Positions 8,643 through 17,262 of a DNA stretch of 64,000 nucleotides are shown one piece after another. Source of the DNA: JAKFWF01 sp963741505 (GTDB lineage Bacteria > Pseudomonadota > Alphaproteobacteria > Rhizobiales > Hyphomicrobiaceae); contig CAVUIJ010000006.1 in assembly GCA_963741505.1 (NCBI GenBank), positions 248,001 to 312,000 of the forward strand, given 5' to 3'. Made by a program: the position numbers and the translations under genes. The stretch's first letter is position 1. Every line of letters starts with the position of its first letter. Below the pieces are notes generated by a model. It did no database searches. It was given only the letters and a program-made list of their open reading frames with translations, and was not told the origin of the DNA.

Positions 8643-9725
8643 CTAGCGCTGCAGCGCCGGGTCGAGCTCACGCTCGATGGCTTTCGACATCGCCGACAGC
8701 ACCGTGCAGATCACGAAGAATACGATCGCCACGAAGACATAGCCTTCGGCCGCGAGGCCGAGCCACTGCGGATCGCGCACCGCCTGCTGCACTGCGCCCA
8801 GCATGTCGAACAGGCCGATGATGATGACCAGCGAGGTGTCCTTGAACAGGTCGATCGCAGTGTTGACGATCGAGGGTACCGACATCCGCAGCGCCTGCGG
8901 CCAGATCACCAGCCAGCGCGACTGCCAGAAGCCGAGGCCGAGCGCTTCGGCCGCCTGGAACTGGCCACGCGGCACCGCCTGCAGTCCACCGCGGATCGCT
9001 TCCGCCATGTAGGCCGAGTTGAACAGCACCAGGGCGGTGGCGACGCTGACGAACTTGTTGAGCTCGAAGCCCCGCGGCATGAGGAAGGGCAGGATGAAGA
9101 CGCCCATGAACAGCACTGTCACCAGCGGCGCCGCACGCCACAGCTCGATGAAACCCGTCGCCAGCATTCGTACCGTACCGTCCTTGGCGCGGCGTGCCTC
9201 GGCGAGCACCAGTCCCAAGGGCACGGCGCCGGCGACCGCGATGAAGGCCAGTACGACATTGATCATCAGCCCGCCCCAGAAGCGGGTCTCGACATAAGGC
9301 AGCCCCGGCAATCCGCCAAGGATAAGCGCCGCCGCCAGCACCGGAAACACCAGCGAGAGCGCCAGCACGAACGCGCGGCGCCATGGGTTGGACTTCAGGA
9401 AGGCCCCAGCCATCAGCGCGACCAGCAGCAGGCCCGCGAGATTGACCCGCCAAGCCTCGGCCACCGGATAGCCGCCATACATCAGGTCGTGCCACCGGAC
9501 CCGCAGGAATACCCAACAGGCGCCGCCCTCGACACAGGCCTTGCGATCTGCACCAGCCACCGTTCCAGCGGCGATGCTCCAGCGATAGAGCGCCGGCATA
9601 ACCATGGCGAAGAAGGCCAGCATCGCGCACGTGACGGCGGCGTTGAACGGCGTGCCGAACATCGCCTTGATGCCATCCTGCACTGCGCCTAGGCCTGATC
9701 GCGATCTCACCGGTGCGGCCTGCAT
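8643..9725 (-). CDS. aapM: General L-amino acid ABC transporter permease AapM-like
   Basis: A 360-aa permease of the polar amino acid (HisM/GlnP) family. The C-terminal half is the conserved transport domain: ELWRAAPLVTVLFMGVFILPF at about 207-227, then an EAA-like loop RGGLQAVPRGQFQAAEALGLGFWQS at about 256-280. The large N-terminal extension with extra membrane segments is typical of AapM/BztC. The ATG overlaps the aapQ stop as TAATG. The raw reading frame also runs into part of aapQ, giving an apparent 595-aa fusion that is an artefact of two frameshifts in aapQ. No ATP-binding aapP follows; a flavoprotein gene occupies that place. Confidence 0.85.
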   Translation of the reverse strand: MQAAPVRSRSGLGAVQDGIKAMFGTPFNAAVTCAMLAFFAMVMPALYRWSIAAGTVAGADRKACVEGGACWVFLRVRWHDLMYGGYPVAEAWRVNLAGLLLVALMAGAFLKSNPWRRAFVLALSLVFPVLAAALILGGLPGLPYVETRFWGGLMINVVLAFIAVAGAVPLGLVLAEARRAKDGTVRMLATGFIELWRAAPLVTVLFMGVFILPFLMPRGFELNKFVSVATALVLFNSAYMAEAIRGGLQAVPRGQFQAAEALGLGFWQSRWLVIWPQALRMSVPSIVNTAIDLFKDTSLVIIIGLFDMLGAVQQAVRDPQWLGLAAEGYVFVAIVFFVICTVLSAMSKAIERELDPALQR

Positions 9726-10875
9726 TACGCGTGCCCCCGCATCGCGACGCGGCGATTGTACTGGTTCATGAATGCCGACACGATCAAGGTTGAGCAGGAT
9801 GAAAACCGACATGATGATCAACATCGTCTCGATTGCCTGACCGGTCTGGTTCAGCGTCGTGCCGCCAAGCACCGTCATGATCTCGGGGTAGGCGATGGCA
9901 ATGCCGAGCGTCGAACTCTTGGTGATGTTGAGATACTGGCTGACCAGCGGCGGCACCACGATCTGCAGCGCCTGCGGCAACTTCACCAGCCGCAGTGTCT
10001 GGCTGTGCTTGAGGCCGAGCGCACTGGCTGCTTCCTCCTGTCCCTTGGGCACGGCGAGCACGGCACCGCGCACGAGATCAGCAATGAACGACGAAGCGTA
10101 GACTGCCAATCCCACCCACAGTGCGATCAGCTCGGGCACGATCTGCACGCCGCCGAGGAAATTGAAGCCTCGCAGCTCGGGATAGCTCAGCGATGTCGTG
10201 GCGCCGCTCGCCAGCCACGCCGCCAATGCCGTCGCCGCCAGGCCGGATGCGATGCCGATGGTCCAGCGCCGGTCGCCACGCAATGGCGTGAACAACCAAC
10301 GGATGCCATGGCCAACGAGCGCGACGACAGCTGCGATCGCGAGCCAGGCGAGCCAGGATCGGCCTTCGGCCGCCGCAAGTTGCACGGTCGGGAGGAATAG
10401 GCCGCGCACGTTGAGGAACACCCCCGTCAACGAGTTGATAGCTCTCCCGCGCGTTCGGCAGCTGGCGCAGAATGACGACGTACCAGAACAGCACTTGCAG
10501 CAATTGCGGTGTGTTCTTGATCACCTCGACGAACATCAGCGCGGTCCGCCGCAGCAGCGGATTGGGCGACAGCAGGAATATGCCGAATGCCACGCCGACC
10601 ACGGTCGCTGTGATAATCGCGAGGCAGGCGACCAGCATGGTGTTGAGAATGGCCACCAGCGCCGCGCGGGCATAGGTGTCGCGACTGGCGAAGTCGATCA
10701 GTTTGAAAGGGATGTCGAAACTCGCCGGCCGGCGCAGGAATTCGAAGCTCAACGACAGGCCGCGGCGTTCGAGATTGCCGGCGATGGTGGTCGCGACCAG
10801 AACGACGACGACGGCCAGCAGGGCGAATACCAAAGCCTGCCTGGCGTATGGGATGCGGCGGCCGTTCCCCTGCAT
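9725..10875 (-). CDS. aapQ: General L-amino acid ABC transporter permease AapQ-like, two frameshifts
   Basis: The partner permease of AapM. The N-terminal third (RQALVFALLAVVVVLVATTIAGNLERRGLSLSFEFLRRPASFDIPF, then the start of the permease domain ending LRQLPNARES) is in one frame. The middle (TGVFLNVRGLFLP to IMSVFILLN) is in the second. The tail SAFMNQYNRRVAMRGHA is in the third. Two single-base insertions explain this, near 10440 and near 9786-9787. Removing one base at each gives 382 aa ending TAA, overlapping the aapM ATG. That length and ending match the AapQ/BztB family. The gene follows aapJ on the same strand. Confidence 0.82.
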
Positions 10876-10944
10876 CTGGTCTCCTCACCGGTCACGGCCG
10901 GGCAGCGTTTGCAGGTGCCCGGCCGCGGCATCAGCTTTGGTCGA

Positions 10945-11976
10945 TCAGCGGAACGGATAGGAATACATCAGACCGCCCTTGCTCCACAGATTGTTGACGC
11001 CGCGAGGCAGCTGCAGCGCCTTGGCGCCGAAATGGCGCTCGTACATTTCGCCGTAGTTGCCGGACGTCTTGAGCGCCTTCAGCGCCCAATCGTTGTCGAG
11101 CCCCAGCATCTTGCCGAAGTCGCCCTCGACCCCGAGGATGCGGCGGATTTCCGGGTTGTCGGAGGTCTTGGCGAGCTGTTCCGCGTTGGCCTGGGTGATG
11201 CCGACCTCCTCGGCGGTTATCGCGGCATTGAGGATCCACTTGGCGATAATGCCCCATTGCTCGTCGCCCTGGCGGGTCAGAATGCCGAGCGGCTCCTTCG
11301 AAATGACTTCCGCGAGCACGACCCAATCATCCGGCTTCTTCATCGTCGAACGGGCGCCGGCAAGACTACCGGTGTCGTCGGTATAGCCGTCGCAACGGCC
11401 GGATTCGAGCGCCACCGTCGCCTCGTCGAGCTTCTCGAACAATAGCGTACCGATCTTGACGTTGTTGGCGCGGTTGTAGTCGGCGATGTTGAGCTCGAGG
11501 GTGGCGCCGGTGATGGTGCAGATCGTCGCGCCGTTGAGATCCTTGACGCCCTTGGCGTTCAGGCTCTTCTTCACCATGAAGCCCTGGCCGGCATAGAAAT
11601 TGACGCCGACGAGATTGAGCTTGAGCTGGGTGCCGCGAGTGAAGGTCAGTGTCGAATTGCGGATCAGGACGTCGATCTCGCCGTTCTGCAGCGCCGTGAA
11701 GCGGACCTTGGCGGTCAGCGGCACGTAGTTGACCTTCTCAGGATCGCCGACCACGGCAACGGCAATAGCGCGGCAGAAGTCGACATCGAGGCCAACCCAT
11801 TTGCCCTTGTCGTCCTTTACCGCGAAGCCGGGTGCGCCAGTGTCGACACCACAATTCAAGGTGCCGCGCTGTTTGACTTGCGCCAGGGTCTGGGCGTCGG
11901 CGGCGGCCGCCACGCCGATACCCGCTGCCGCCACAAGGGCAGCGATTGCCCATCTGCACCGTTTCAAGCCGAGCAT
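10945..11976 (-). CDS. aapJ: General L-amino acid ABC transporter substrate-binding protein AapJ-like
   Basis: A 343-aa periplasmic binding protein (SBP_bac_3 family). The signal peptide is at the N-terminus (basic start, hydrophobic IAALVAAAGIGVAAAADA, cleavage after about residue 28). The mature part begins TLAQVKQRGTLNCGVDTGAPGFAVKDDKGKWVGLDVDFCRAIA, characteristic of AapJ/BztA. The C-terminal PRGVNNLWSKGGLMYSYPFR also fits. The start at 11976 has GGAGGA seven bases upstream; an earlier in-frame ATG lacks this. It leads the aapJ-aapQ-aapM operon and captures broad-specificity L-amino acids or a related compound. Confidence 0.88.
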   Translation of the reverse strand: MLGLKRCRWAIAALVAAAGIGVAAAADAQTLAQVKQRGTLNCGVDTGAPGFAVKDDKGKWVGLDVDFCRAIAVAVVGDPEKVNYVPLTAKVRFTALQNGEIDVLIRNSTLTFTRGTQLKLNLVGVNFYAGQGFMVKKSLNAKGVKDLNGATICTITGATLELNIADYNRANNVKIGTLLFEKLDEATVALESGRCDGYTDDTGSLAGARSTMKKPDDWVVLAEVISKEPLGILTRQGDEQWGIIAKWILNAAITAEEVGITQANAEQLAKTSDNPEIRRILGVEGDFGKMLGLDNDWALKALKTSGNYGEMYERHFGAKALQLPRGVNNLWSKGGLMYSYPFR

Positions 11977-12042
11977 GCGATCCTCCAGGGTTGGCAACTA
12001 CGCGATAAATCCGATGCGACGATTCCCCGACATTTCCGCCGC

Positions 12043-13383
12043 TTAGGCCAGCGCTGCTGCAGCCTCCACGGCTTCCAGCGTGCGATCAATGACATTGTCG
12101 TCATGGCAGCTCGACAAAAACCACGTACCGCGCTCGAGCGTCCTGACCCGCCGTTTCAGCAGCTCATGGGTGAATTTGACATAGCGGGCCTTGTCCGTGG
12201 CCATCAGACCCCGGTAGTCCCGGACCGGCTCGACAATACCGAATGCGACGTTGAAGACTTGCGGAAAGCCGGTGACCAGCGCCGGGATCGATGCCGCCTT
12301 GAGTATGCTTGCGATACCTTGCATCAGGCGCCGGCCATGCGGCTCGATCGCCTTGATCACGGTGCCGTCGGCGAGCGCGCGCATCGTCGCCAGGGAAGCT
12401 GCCATAGCCACCGCCTGGGTGTTATAGGTGCCGCCATGGACCACGCCCGACATCACCCGGTCCATGATTTCGGCCTTGCCGCCGACCGCTGCCACCGGAA
12501 AACCGTTGCCGAGGCATTTCGCGAACGTCGCGAGGTCAGGCGTAACCCCGAACAGCTGCTGAGCGCCGCCCGGGGCGACGCGGAAGCCGGTCACGACCTC
12601 GTCGAAGATCAGCACCGTGCCGTGCCGGCTGCAGGCCGCACGCACACCTTCGAGATAGCCCGCTTCCGGCATGATGGCGCCGGAATTGCACATTGCCGGT
12701 TCCATCAGCACGGCGGCGACATCGCCTTGCGCCAGCCGCCGCTCGACCGATCCGAGGTCGTTCCAGCTCAAGACCTCGGTGTTGCGCCAGGCATCGGCGT
12801 CCTGGCCAAGGCTTGCCGGATTGCGATGAGGGGCAGCGGCTGGGCCGGCATTCTCAGCCGTCGCCGCAACCGAGACCAGCACGCTGTCGATCCAGCCGTG
12901 ATAATGGCCCTCGAACTTGATCGCCACTTTTCGGCCAGTGGCCGCGCGCGCCAACCGCAGCGCCAGTTGCACGACCTCCGATCCGGAAGCGGCGAAGCGC
13001 ACGCGCTCGGCACACGGAACGAGATGGCAGAACAGCTCGGCCGCCTCGGCTTCGAGCCGGCTCTGGCCACCGTACAGGATGCCGCGTTCGAGCTGCTCAA
13101 GCGCGGCGCGGCGCACGACCTCGGGATTGTGGCCGAGGATCATCGGACCCATCGCCAGGTAGTAGTCGATCAGCTCATTGCCATCGATATCATAGAGGTA
13201 GGCGCCATCGGCGCGCTCGAACACCAGCGGCGTCGGCGTGATGCCGTAGCGGAAGTTGCTCGATACGCCGCCGGCGAGCCACTGCGCCGAATGTGCGATC
13301 TGTCGTTTCGAGGCGTCGAACACCGCCTCTTCCTCGGTACGGGAGTTGCGGCGATCTCGAGCGTTGTGAGCGTCTACCGTCAT
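12043..13383 (-). CDS. Class III aminotransferase, glutamate-1-semialdehyde 2,1-aminomutase-like
   Basis: A 446-aa PLP enzyme. It shows the GSA aminomutase pattern: LAGGVSSNFRYG near 37, DGNELIDYYLAMGPMILGHNP near 70, LIFDEVVTGFR near 253 and the PLP-lysine stretch TFAKCLGNGFPVAAVGG near 282. GSA-type aminomutases make 5-aminolevulinate in the C5 haem pathway. Alphaproteobacteria usually use the C4 pathway, so this copy is more likely a catabolic aminotransferase of the GSA-AM-like group. It lies upstream of aapJ on the same strand with a short gap and opposite the RraA-like gene, supporting a role in amino acid use. Confidence 0.8.
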   Translation of the reverse strand: MTVDAHNARDRRNSRTEEEAVFDASKRQIAHSAQWLAGGVSSNFRYGITPTPLVFERADGAYLYDIDGNELIDYYLAMGPMILGHNPEVVRRAALEQLERGILYGGQSRLEAEAAELFCHLVPCAERVRFAASGSEVVQLALRLARAATGRKVAIKFEGHYHGWIDSVLVSVAATAENAGPAAAPHRNPASLGQDADAWRNTEVLSWNDLGSVERRLAQGDVAAVLMEPAMCNSGAIMPEAGYLEGVRAACSRHGTVLIFDEVVTGFRVAPGGAQQLFGVTPDLATFAKCLGNGFPVAAVGGKAEIMDRVMSGVVHGGTYNTQAVAMAASLATMRALADGTVIKAIEPHGRRLMQGIASILKAASIPALVTGFPQVFNVAFGIVEPVRDYRGLMATDKARYVKFTHELLKRRVRTLERGTWFLSSCHDDNVIDRTLEAVEAAAALA

Positions 13384-13627
13384 GGCGTTGGCATCCGACG
13401 TTGCCCACGTCCGGCTGGGTCGCGCAACACGTCGGAGCGCGGCTGCACGAACCTTTCGGATTGGAAGCTTCCCTGACGACGAAGGCTATGCCCAATATTG
13501 CAACAGGACAATGATTATTCAGCACGTGAGTTGGCGGTTGGATCGCCCCCGGACACGCTTGCCTACCGTCACGCACTGGCACTACCGTTCCGTGAACCAG
13601 TGAACCCGTGCATCGGAGCACACGCCC

Positions 13628-14281
13628 ATGACCAACCTCGATCAAGTCCGCGCCCAGCTCTTCACTTCCGTGCTCTCCGATTGCCTGGACAGCGTCGGCC
13701 ACCGCCATCAGGCACTGCCGAGCCGGATCCGGCCGCTCGACGACGAACTGGTGATGGTCGGCCGGGCGCGCACGGCGGCTTTCATGGAGGTCTATCACCA
13801 TGAACCCGGCACCAACCCCTACGAACTCGAGATCGCCCTGATCGACAGTTTGCAGCCCGGCGAAATTCCAGTATTCGCCTGCTCCAATCCGGTCCGCGTC
13901 GCGCCTTGGGGCGAGCTGCTGTCGACCGCGGCCCGCGCGCGCGGTGCCGCCGGCGCGCTGATGGACGGCTGCACCCGCGACATCAAGGCCATCCGCGCCA
14001 TGAAGTTTCCGGTCTTCCACGGCGGCATCGCGCCGCTCGACAGCAAGGGGCGTGGCCGGATCATGGTGCTCGACGTACCGGTCGCCTGCGGCGGCGTCAT
14101 GGTTGCCACCGGCGACCTGGTGTTCGGCGATGCCGACGGTGTCGTCGTCATACCGCGGACGATCGAGGCCGAGGTCCTGGCGTTGGCGTTCGACAAGGTC
14201 AAGGGCGAGAAGAGCACGCTCAGCGACCTTCAGCGCGGCGACAAGCTCGCCGATGTTTTTGCCAGATACGGTATCCTGTAG
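13628..14281 (+). CDS. RraA family protein (possible 4-hydroxy-4-methyl-2-oxoglutarate aldolase)
   Basis: A 217-aa protein of the RraA/HMG-aldolase fold. The N-terminus SVLSDCLDSVGHRHQALPSRIRPL is the family hallmark. The active-site region GELLSTAARARGAAGALMDGCTRDIKAI (about 97-124) carries the G-x-L and D-G-x-x-R-D elements that bind metal and substrate in the aldolase branch, so an enzyme is more likely than the RNase E inhibitor. It is divergent from the aminotransferase, with a 244-bp gap in which I see no further gene, and convergent with maf. Confidence 0.78.
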   Translation: MTNLDQVRAQLFTSVLSDCLDSVGHRHQALPSRIRPLDDELVMVGRARTAAFMEVYHHEPGTNPYELEIALIDSLQPGEIPVFACSNPVRVAPWGELLSTAARARGAAGALMDGCTRDIKAIRAMKFPVFHGGIAPLDSKGRGRIMVLDVPVACGGVMVATGDLVFGDADGVVVIPRTIEAEVLALAFDKVKGEKSTLSDLQRGDKLADVFARYGIL

Positions 14282-14307
14282 CAGGCCGGCCGCGGCGGTC
14301 ACCGTGA

Positions 14308-14928
14308 TCAGACGAGCAGCGCGCCGCGCGCACGCAACTCGGCGAGCAGCGGCAGCAAAGGCATGCCGAGGATGGTGAAGAAGTCGCCGTCAATGCGTTC
14401 GAACAGTTGCAGGCCGCGGCCTTCGAGCTTGTAGGCGCCGACGCTAGCACAAAGCCCGTCACCTTCCTCGGCGATGTAGGTGGACAGGAACTTGTCCGAG
14501 AATTGCCGCATCGTGAGGCTAGCGCTGTCGACCATGCTCCAGACGACCTCGCCATCGATCGCAATCGCGACGCCGGCATGCAGTTGATGGGTGGCGCCAC
14601 GCAGCAGTTTCAAGCTGGCACGTGCCTGCGCCACATCGGCGGGCTTGCTCAGGATCTCGTCCTCGAACTCGAGGATCTGGTCTGAGCCGACGACGAGGGC
14701 ACCGGGATGGCGCTCGCTGACGTCGCGGGCCTTGGCCTCGGCCAGCAGCTCGGCGACGTCGGCGGCCTCGACTTCGCTGTCCTCGCCAGTGAGCACGTCC
14801 TGTATCGCCCGCTCATCGATCTGCGCCGGCACGATTTCGAAAGTGACACCGGCGCGCGCCAGCATGTCGCGACGCGCGGCACTGGCCGAGGCGAGCACGA
14901 TCGTGCGCACGGCAGCTGCCTTAGCCAT
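14308..14928 (-). CDS. maf: Maf-family nucleotide pyrophosphatase
   Basis: A 206-aa house-cleaning enzyme that hydrolyses non-canonical or modified nucleoside triphosphates. Visible family elements: IVLASASAARRDMLARAGV at the N-terminus, a DERAIQD segment, GALVVGSDQILEFEDEILSKPADVAQARASLKLLRG in the centre, and a late SVGAYKLEGRGLQLFERIDGDFFTILGMPLLPLL. Start ATG at 14928 overlaps the ppsR stop by eight bases; an upstream in-frame start would lie deeper inside ppsR. A ppsR-maf order beside hemE is common in alphaproteobacteria. The aroE-coaE-dnaQ genes that often follow are absent here. Confidence 0.88.
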   Translation of the reverse strand: MAKAAAVRTIVLASASAARRDMLARAGVTFEIVPAQIDERAIQDVLTGEDSEVEAADVAELLAEAKARDVSERHPGALVVGSDQILEFEDEILSKPADVAQARASLKLLRGATHQLHAGVAIAIDGEVVWSMVDSASLTMRQFSDKFLSTYIAEEGDGLCASVGAYKLEGRGLQLFERIDGDFFTILGMPLLPLLAELRARGALLV

Positions 14929-15778
14929 CGACACCGTCACCTTCGGCAATGCTGCCGGTCTCGCGATCGTGGTAGAGCCGCAATATCTGCGCCGCCGTCT
15001 CCTCGATCGAGCGCCGCGAGACGTCGATTACCGGCCAGCCATGGCGCGCGCATAGCCGCCGCGAGAACACGATTTCCTGGGCGATGGCATCGCGATCGAC
15101 GTATTCGGCGAGACTGCGGTCGCCAAGGAAGCGCACCCGATTGCGGCGAATTTCCGAAATCCGCTCGGCGCTCGCAACGAGCCCGACGACGAAAGCCGCG
15201 TGCGGCTCGGTCAGCGCCTCAGGCAGCGGAATCGACGGCACCAGCGGCAGATTCGCGGTCTTGTAGCCGCGCTGCGCCAGGTAGATCGAGGTCGGCGTCT
15301 TGGAAGTGCGCGAGATGCCCAGGATGATGATGTCGGCAGCGCTCAGATCCGCCGGCAGCTGGCCGTCATCATGTACCAGGGCGAAGTTGAGCGCGTCGAT
15401 GCGCTGGAAATACTCGGCGTCGAGCACGTGCTGGCCGGCGACGATCGGCGTCTGCGGCGCGCCGAGATAGCTCTCGAACACCTTCATGATCGGCTCGAGC
15501 ACGTGCAGGCACGGCACTTTGAGGTCGCGGCAGCGGCGCTCGAGCTCGGCCGTCAGATCGCGGTTGACGATAGTATAGAGCACGATGCCCGGCGCCGAGG
15601 CGATTTCCTGCAGCACCCGGGCGAGCTGCTTCGGGCTGCGGATCAAGGGATGTACGTGCTCGATCGGGCGTACCTCTGCGTACTGCACCGCCGCCGCCTT
15701 GGCGATCGTGGTCAGCGTCTCGCCGGTCGAATCCGACACCAGGTGCAGGTGGAAGTAGCTCGGCAAGCCGTTGGCCAT
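14921..15778 (-). CDS. ppsR: Pyruvate, phosphate dikinase regulatory protein (DUF299)
   Basis: A 285-aa bifunctional kinase/phosphorylase that switches pyruvate phosphate dikinase by phosphorylating and dephosphorylating it. The N-terminus SYFHLHLVSDSTGETLTTIAKAA and the P-loop GISRTSKTPTSIYLA (about 153-167) are diagnostic. Start MANGLPSYFHL at 15778 matches the family; the longer open frame runs back into the proposed origin region and is rejected. This corresponds to the gene historically called RP001, whose pairing with hemE flanks the chromosomal origin in Caulobacter and Rickettsia. Confidence 0.92.
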   Translation of the reverse strand: MANGLPSYFHLHLVSDSTGETLTTIAKAAAVQYAEVRPIEHVHPLIRSPKQLARVLQEIASAPGIVLYTIVNRDLTAELERRCRDLKVPCLHVLEPIMKVFESYLGAPQTPIVAGQHVLDAEYFQRIDALNFALVHDDGQLPADLSAADIIILGISRTSKTPTSIYLAQRGYKTANLPLVPSIPLPEALTEPHAAFVVGLVASAERISEIRRNRVRFLGDRSLAEYVDRDAIAQEIVFSRRLCARHGWPVIDVSRRSIEETAAQILRLYHDRETGSIAEGDGVDG

Positions 15779-16188
15779 CTGTGGATAGATCCGCCTGTTA
15801 TCAACACCTGGCCGACCCGGCCGACCCGCGCCGCGCCATCCCGGCTCACCTGTCCACAGCTCCATCCCCAAACGGAGCCGAGCCGGCAGCGCGCAGTCGC
15901 CGATCGCGCCGGCATGTGAGTATCCGCAATTCGCCGCACTTGTCCAACGCCTGTCCCCAAAAAGCGCATGCAACGATGATGCCGGCTGGCCTCGCCAATT
16001 GCTTGATCTGCTTGGAACAAATGACCTCTAGTGGTATCGAGGCCAAGCCCTACCAGGGCTAGTCGAAAGATGTCACCATGCGGGCTGCCTGGGGATCGCC
16101 GGGGATAAGCGCCGTATTCCCGCAATCCCCGCCGGTAAGAGTAAGAATAAAAACTCAAGTCTAGATTCCTAGATTGAAAGTGAAGGTT
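15779..16188. other. Candidate chromosomal replication origin (oriC)
   Basis: A 410-bp gene-free gap between divergent ppsR and hemE, the established position of oriC in several alphaproteobacteria. It contains DnaA-box-like 9-mers: TGTGGATAG at 15780-15788 and TTATCAACA at 15798-15806, each one base from TTATCCACA or its complement. Weaker matches are CTGTCCACA at 15850-15858 and GTATCCGCA near 15920. An AT-rich stretch at about 16135-16185 directly before hemE could be the unwinding element. Genes leave the region in both directions, and parS sites and parAB lie 7-11 kb away. Origin function is inferred. Confidence 0.6.
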
Positions 16189-17259
16189 ATGACCGAGCGT
16201 GAGGCAACCCTCGCCGCCAAAGCCGCGACGATGCATTTCCTGAAGCCGTTCACAGGCGAAGCGGTAAGCCCGCCGCCGGTATGGTTGATGCGGCAGGCCG
16301 GGCGCTACCTGCCGGAATACCGCGCGACCCGGGCGCGGGCGGGCTCCTTCCTCAACCTGTGCTATACGCCGAAATTGGCAGCCGAAGTGACGCTGCAGCC
16401 GATCCGGCGCTTCGGCTTCGACGCGGCGATCCTGTTCTCCGACATCCTGGTGGTGCCGGATGCGCTCGGGCAACCGGTCAGCTTCGTCGAGGGCGAGGGC
16501 CCCAGGCTCGATCCGCTGACGGGGGCCGGCGACCTGGCAAAGCTCGCGATCGCCAACGCCAGATCCAAGTTCGCGACGGTGGCCGAGAGCGTGGCGCTGA
16601 TCCGCAGCGGCCTGCCGAAAGAAACCGCGCTGATCGGCTTTTGCGGCGCGCCGTGGACGGTGGCGACCTACATGATCGGCGGCCAAGGCTCGTCCGACCA
16701 GGCCGCAACCCGGCTGATGGCCTATCGCGATCCGGCTTTTTTCGCCCGCCTGATCGACCTGCTGGTCGAAGCATCGCAGACCTACCTCGATCAGCAGATC
16801 GCGGCCGGCGCCGACGTGGTGATGATCTTCGACAGCTGGGCCGGCAGTTTGCCCGACGACGAGTTCGCCCGCTGGGTGATGGCGCCGACGAAAAAGCTGG
16901 TCGCAGCCTTGAAGGCCAAGCACCCCAACATCCCGGTGATTGGCTTTCCGCGCGGCGCCGGCGTGGCTTCAATCGGCTATGTCAGGGCGACCGGGGTTGC
17001 CGGCATTGGCTGCGATACCGCGATGCCGCTTGAGCTGATGGCTGGTGCCTTGGTGGATCAGGGAATCGTGGTACAGGGCAACCTCGACCCCCTGCTGATG
17101 ATTGCCGGCGGCGACGCCATGATCCGCCGCACCCACGAGATCCTCGATGCCATGAAGGACAAACGCTTCGTGTTCAACCTCGGCCACGGCATCACGCCCG
17201 AGGCGTCGCCGGAAAACGTTGCGCGTTTGGTCGACGTCATCCGCAGTCGCAAGGCTTGA
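16189..17259 (+). CDS. hemE: Uroporphyrinogen decarboxylase
   Basis: Converts uroporphyrinogen III to coproporphyrinogen III by removing four carboxyl groups, in the cytoplasmic haem pathway. Both family signatures are seen: PVWLMRQAGRYLPEYRATR near residue 31 and IGFCGAPWTVATYMIGG near 146. The C-terminus FNLGHGITPEASPENVARLVD is also typical. The length of 356 aa is normal. I chose ATG at 16189 (MTEREATL); a TTG 15 bases upstream is possible. The hemJ gene starts three bases after the stop, so they are probably co-transcribed. It is the right-hand neighbour of the proposed oriC. Confidence 0.95.
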   Translation: MTEREATLAAKAATMHFLKPFTGEAVSPPPVWLMRQAGRYLPEYRATRARAGSFLNLCYTPKLAAEVTLQPIRRFGFDAAILFSDILVVPDALGQPVSFVEGEGPRLDPLTGAGDLAKLAIANARSKFATVAESVALIRSGLPKETALIGFCGAPWTVATYMIGGQGSSDQAATRLMAYRDPAFFARLIDLLVEASQTYLDQQIAAGADVVMIFDSWAGSLPDDEFARWVMAPTKKLVAALKAKHPNIPVIGFPRGAGVASIGYVRATGVAGIGCDTAMPLELMAGALVDQGIVVQGNLDPLLMIAGGDAMIRRTHEILDAMKDKRFVFNLGHGITPEASPENVARLVDVIRSRKA

Positions 17260-17262
17260 GTG

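Noticed and set aside
8643..10430. A single 595-aa double permease as a natural fusion
   Set aside because: The N-terminal half continues into a separate aapQ in other frames, and a TAATG junction separates aapQ from aapM after correction.
12043..13383. Haem C5-pathway hemL
   Set aside because: The lineage generally uses the C4 pathway, no hemA of the glutamyl-tRNA reductase type is nearby, and the context is amino acid transport.
14921..15973. Extended ppsR start at 15973
   Set aside because: The extra 65 residues have no family likeness and would cover the DnaA-box region; MANGLPSYFHL is the family start.
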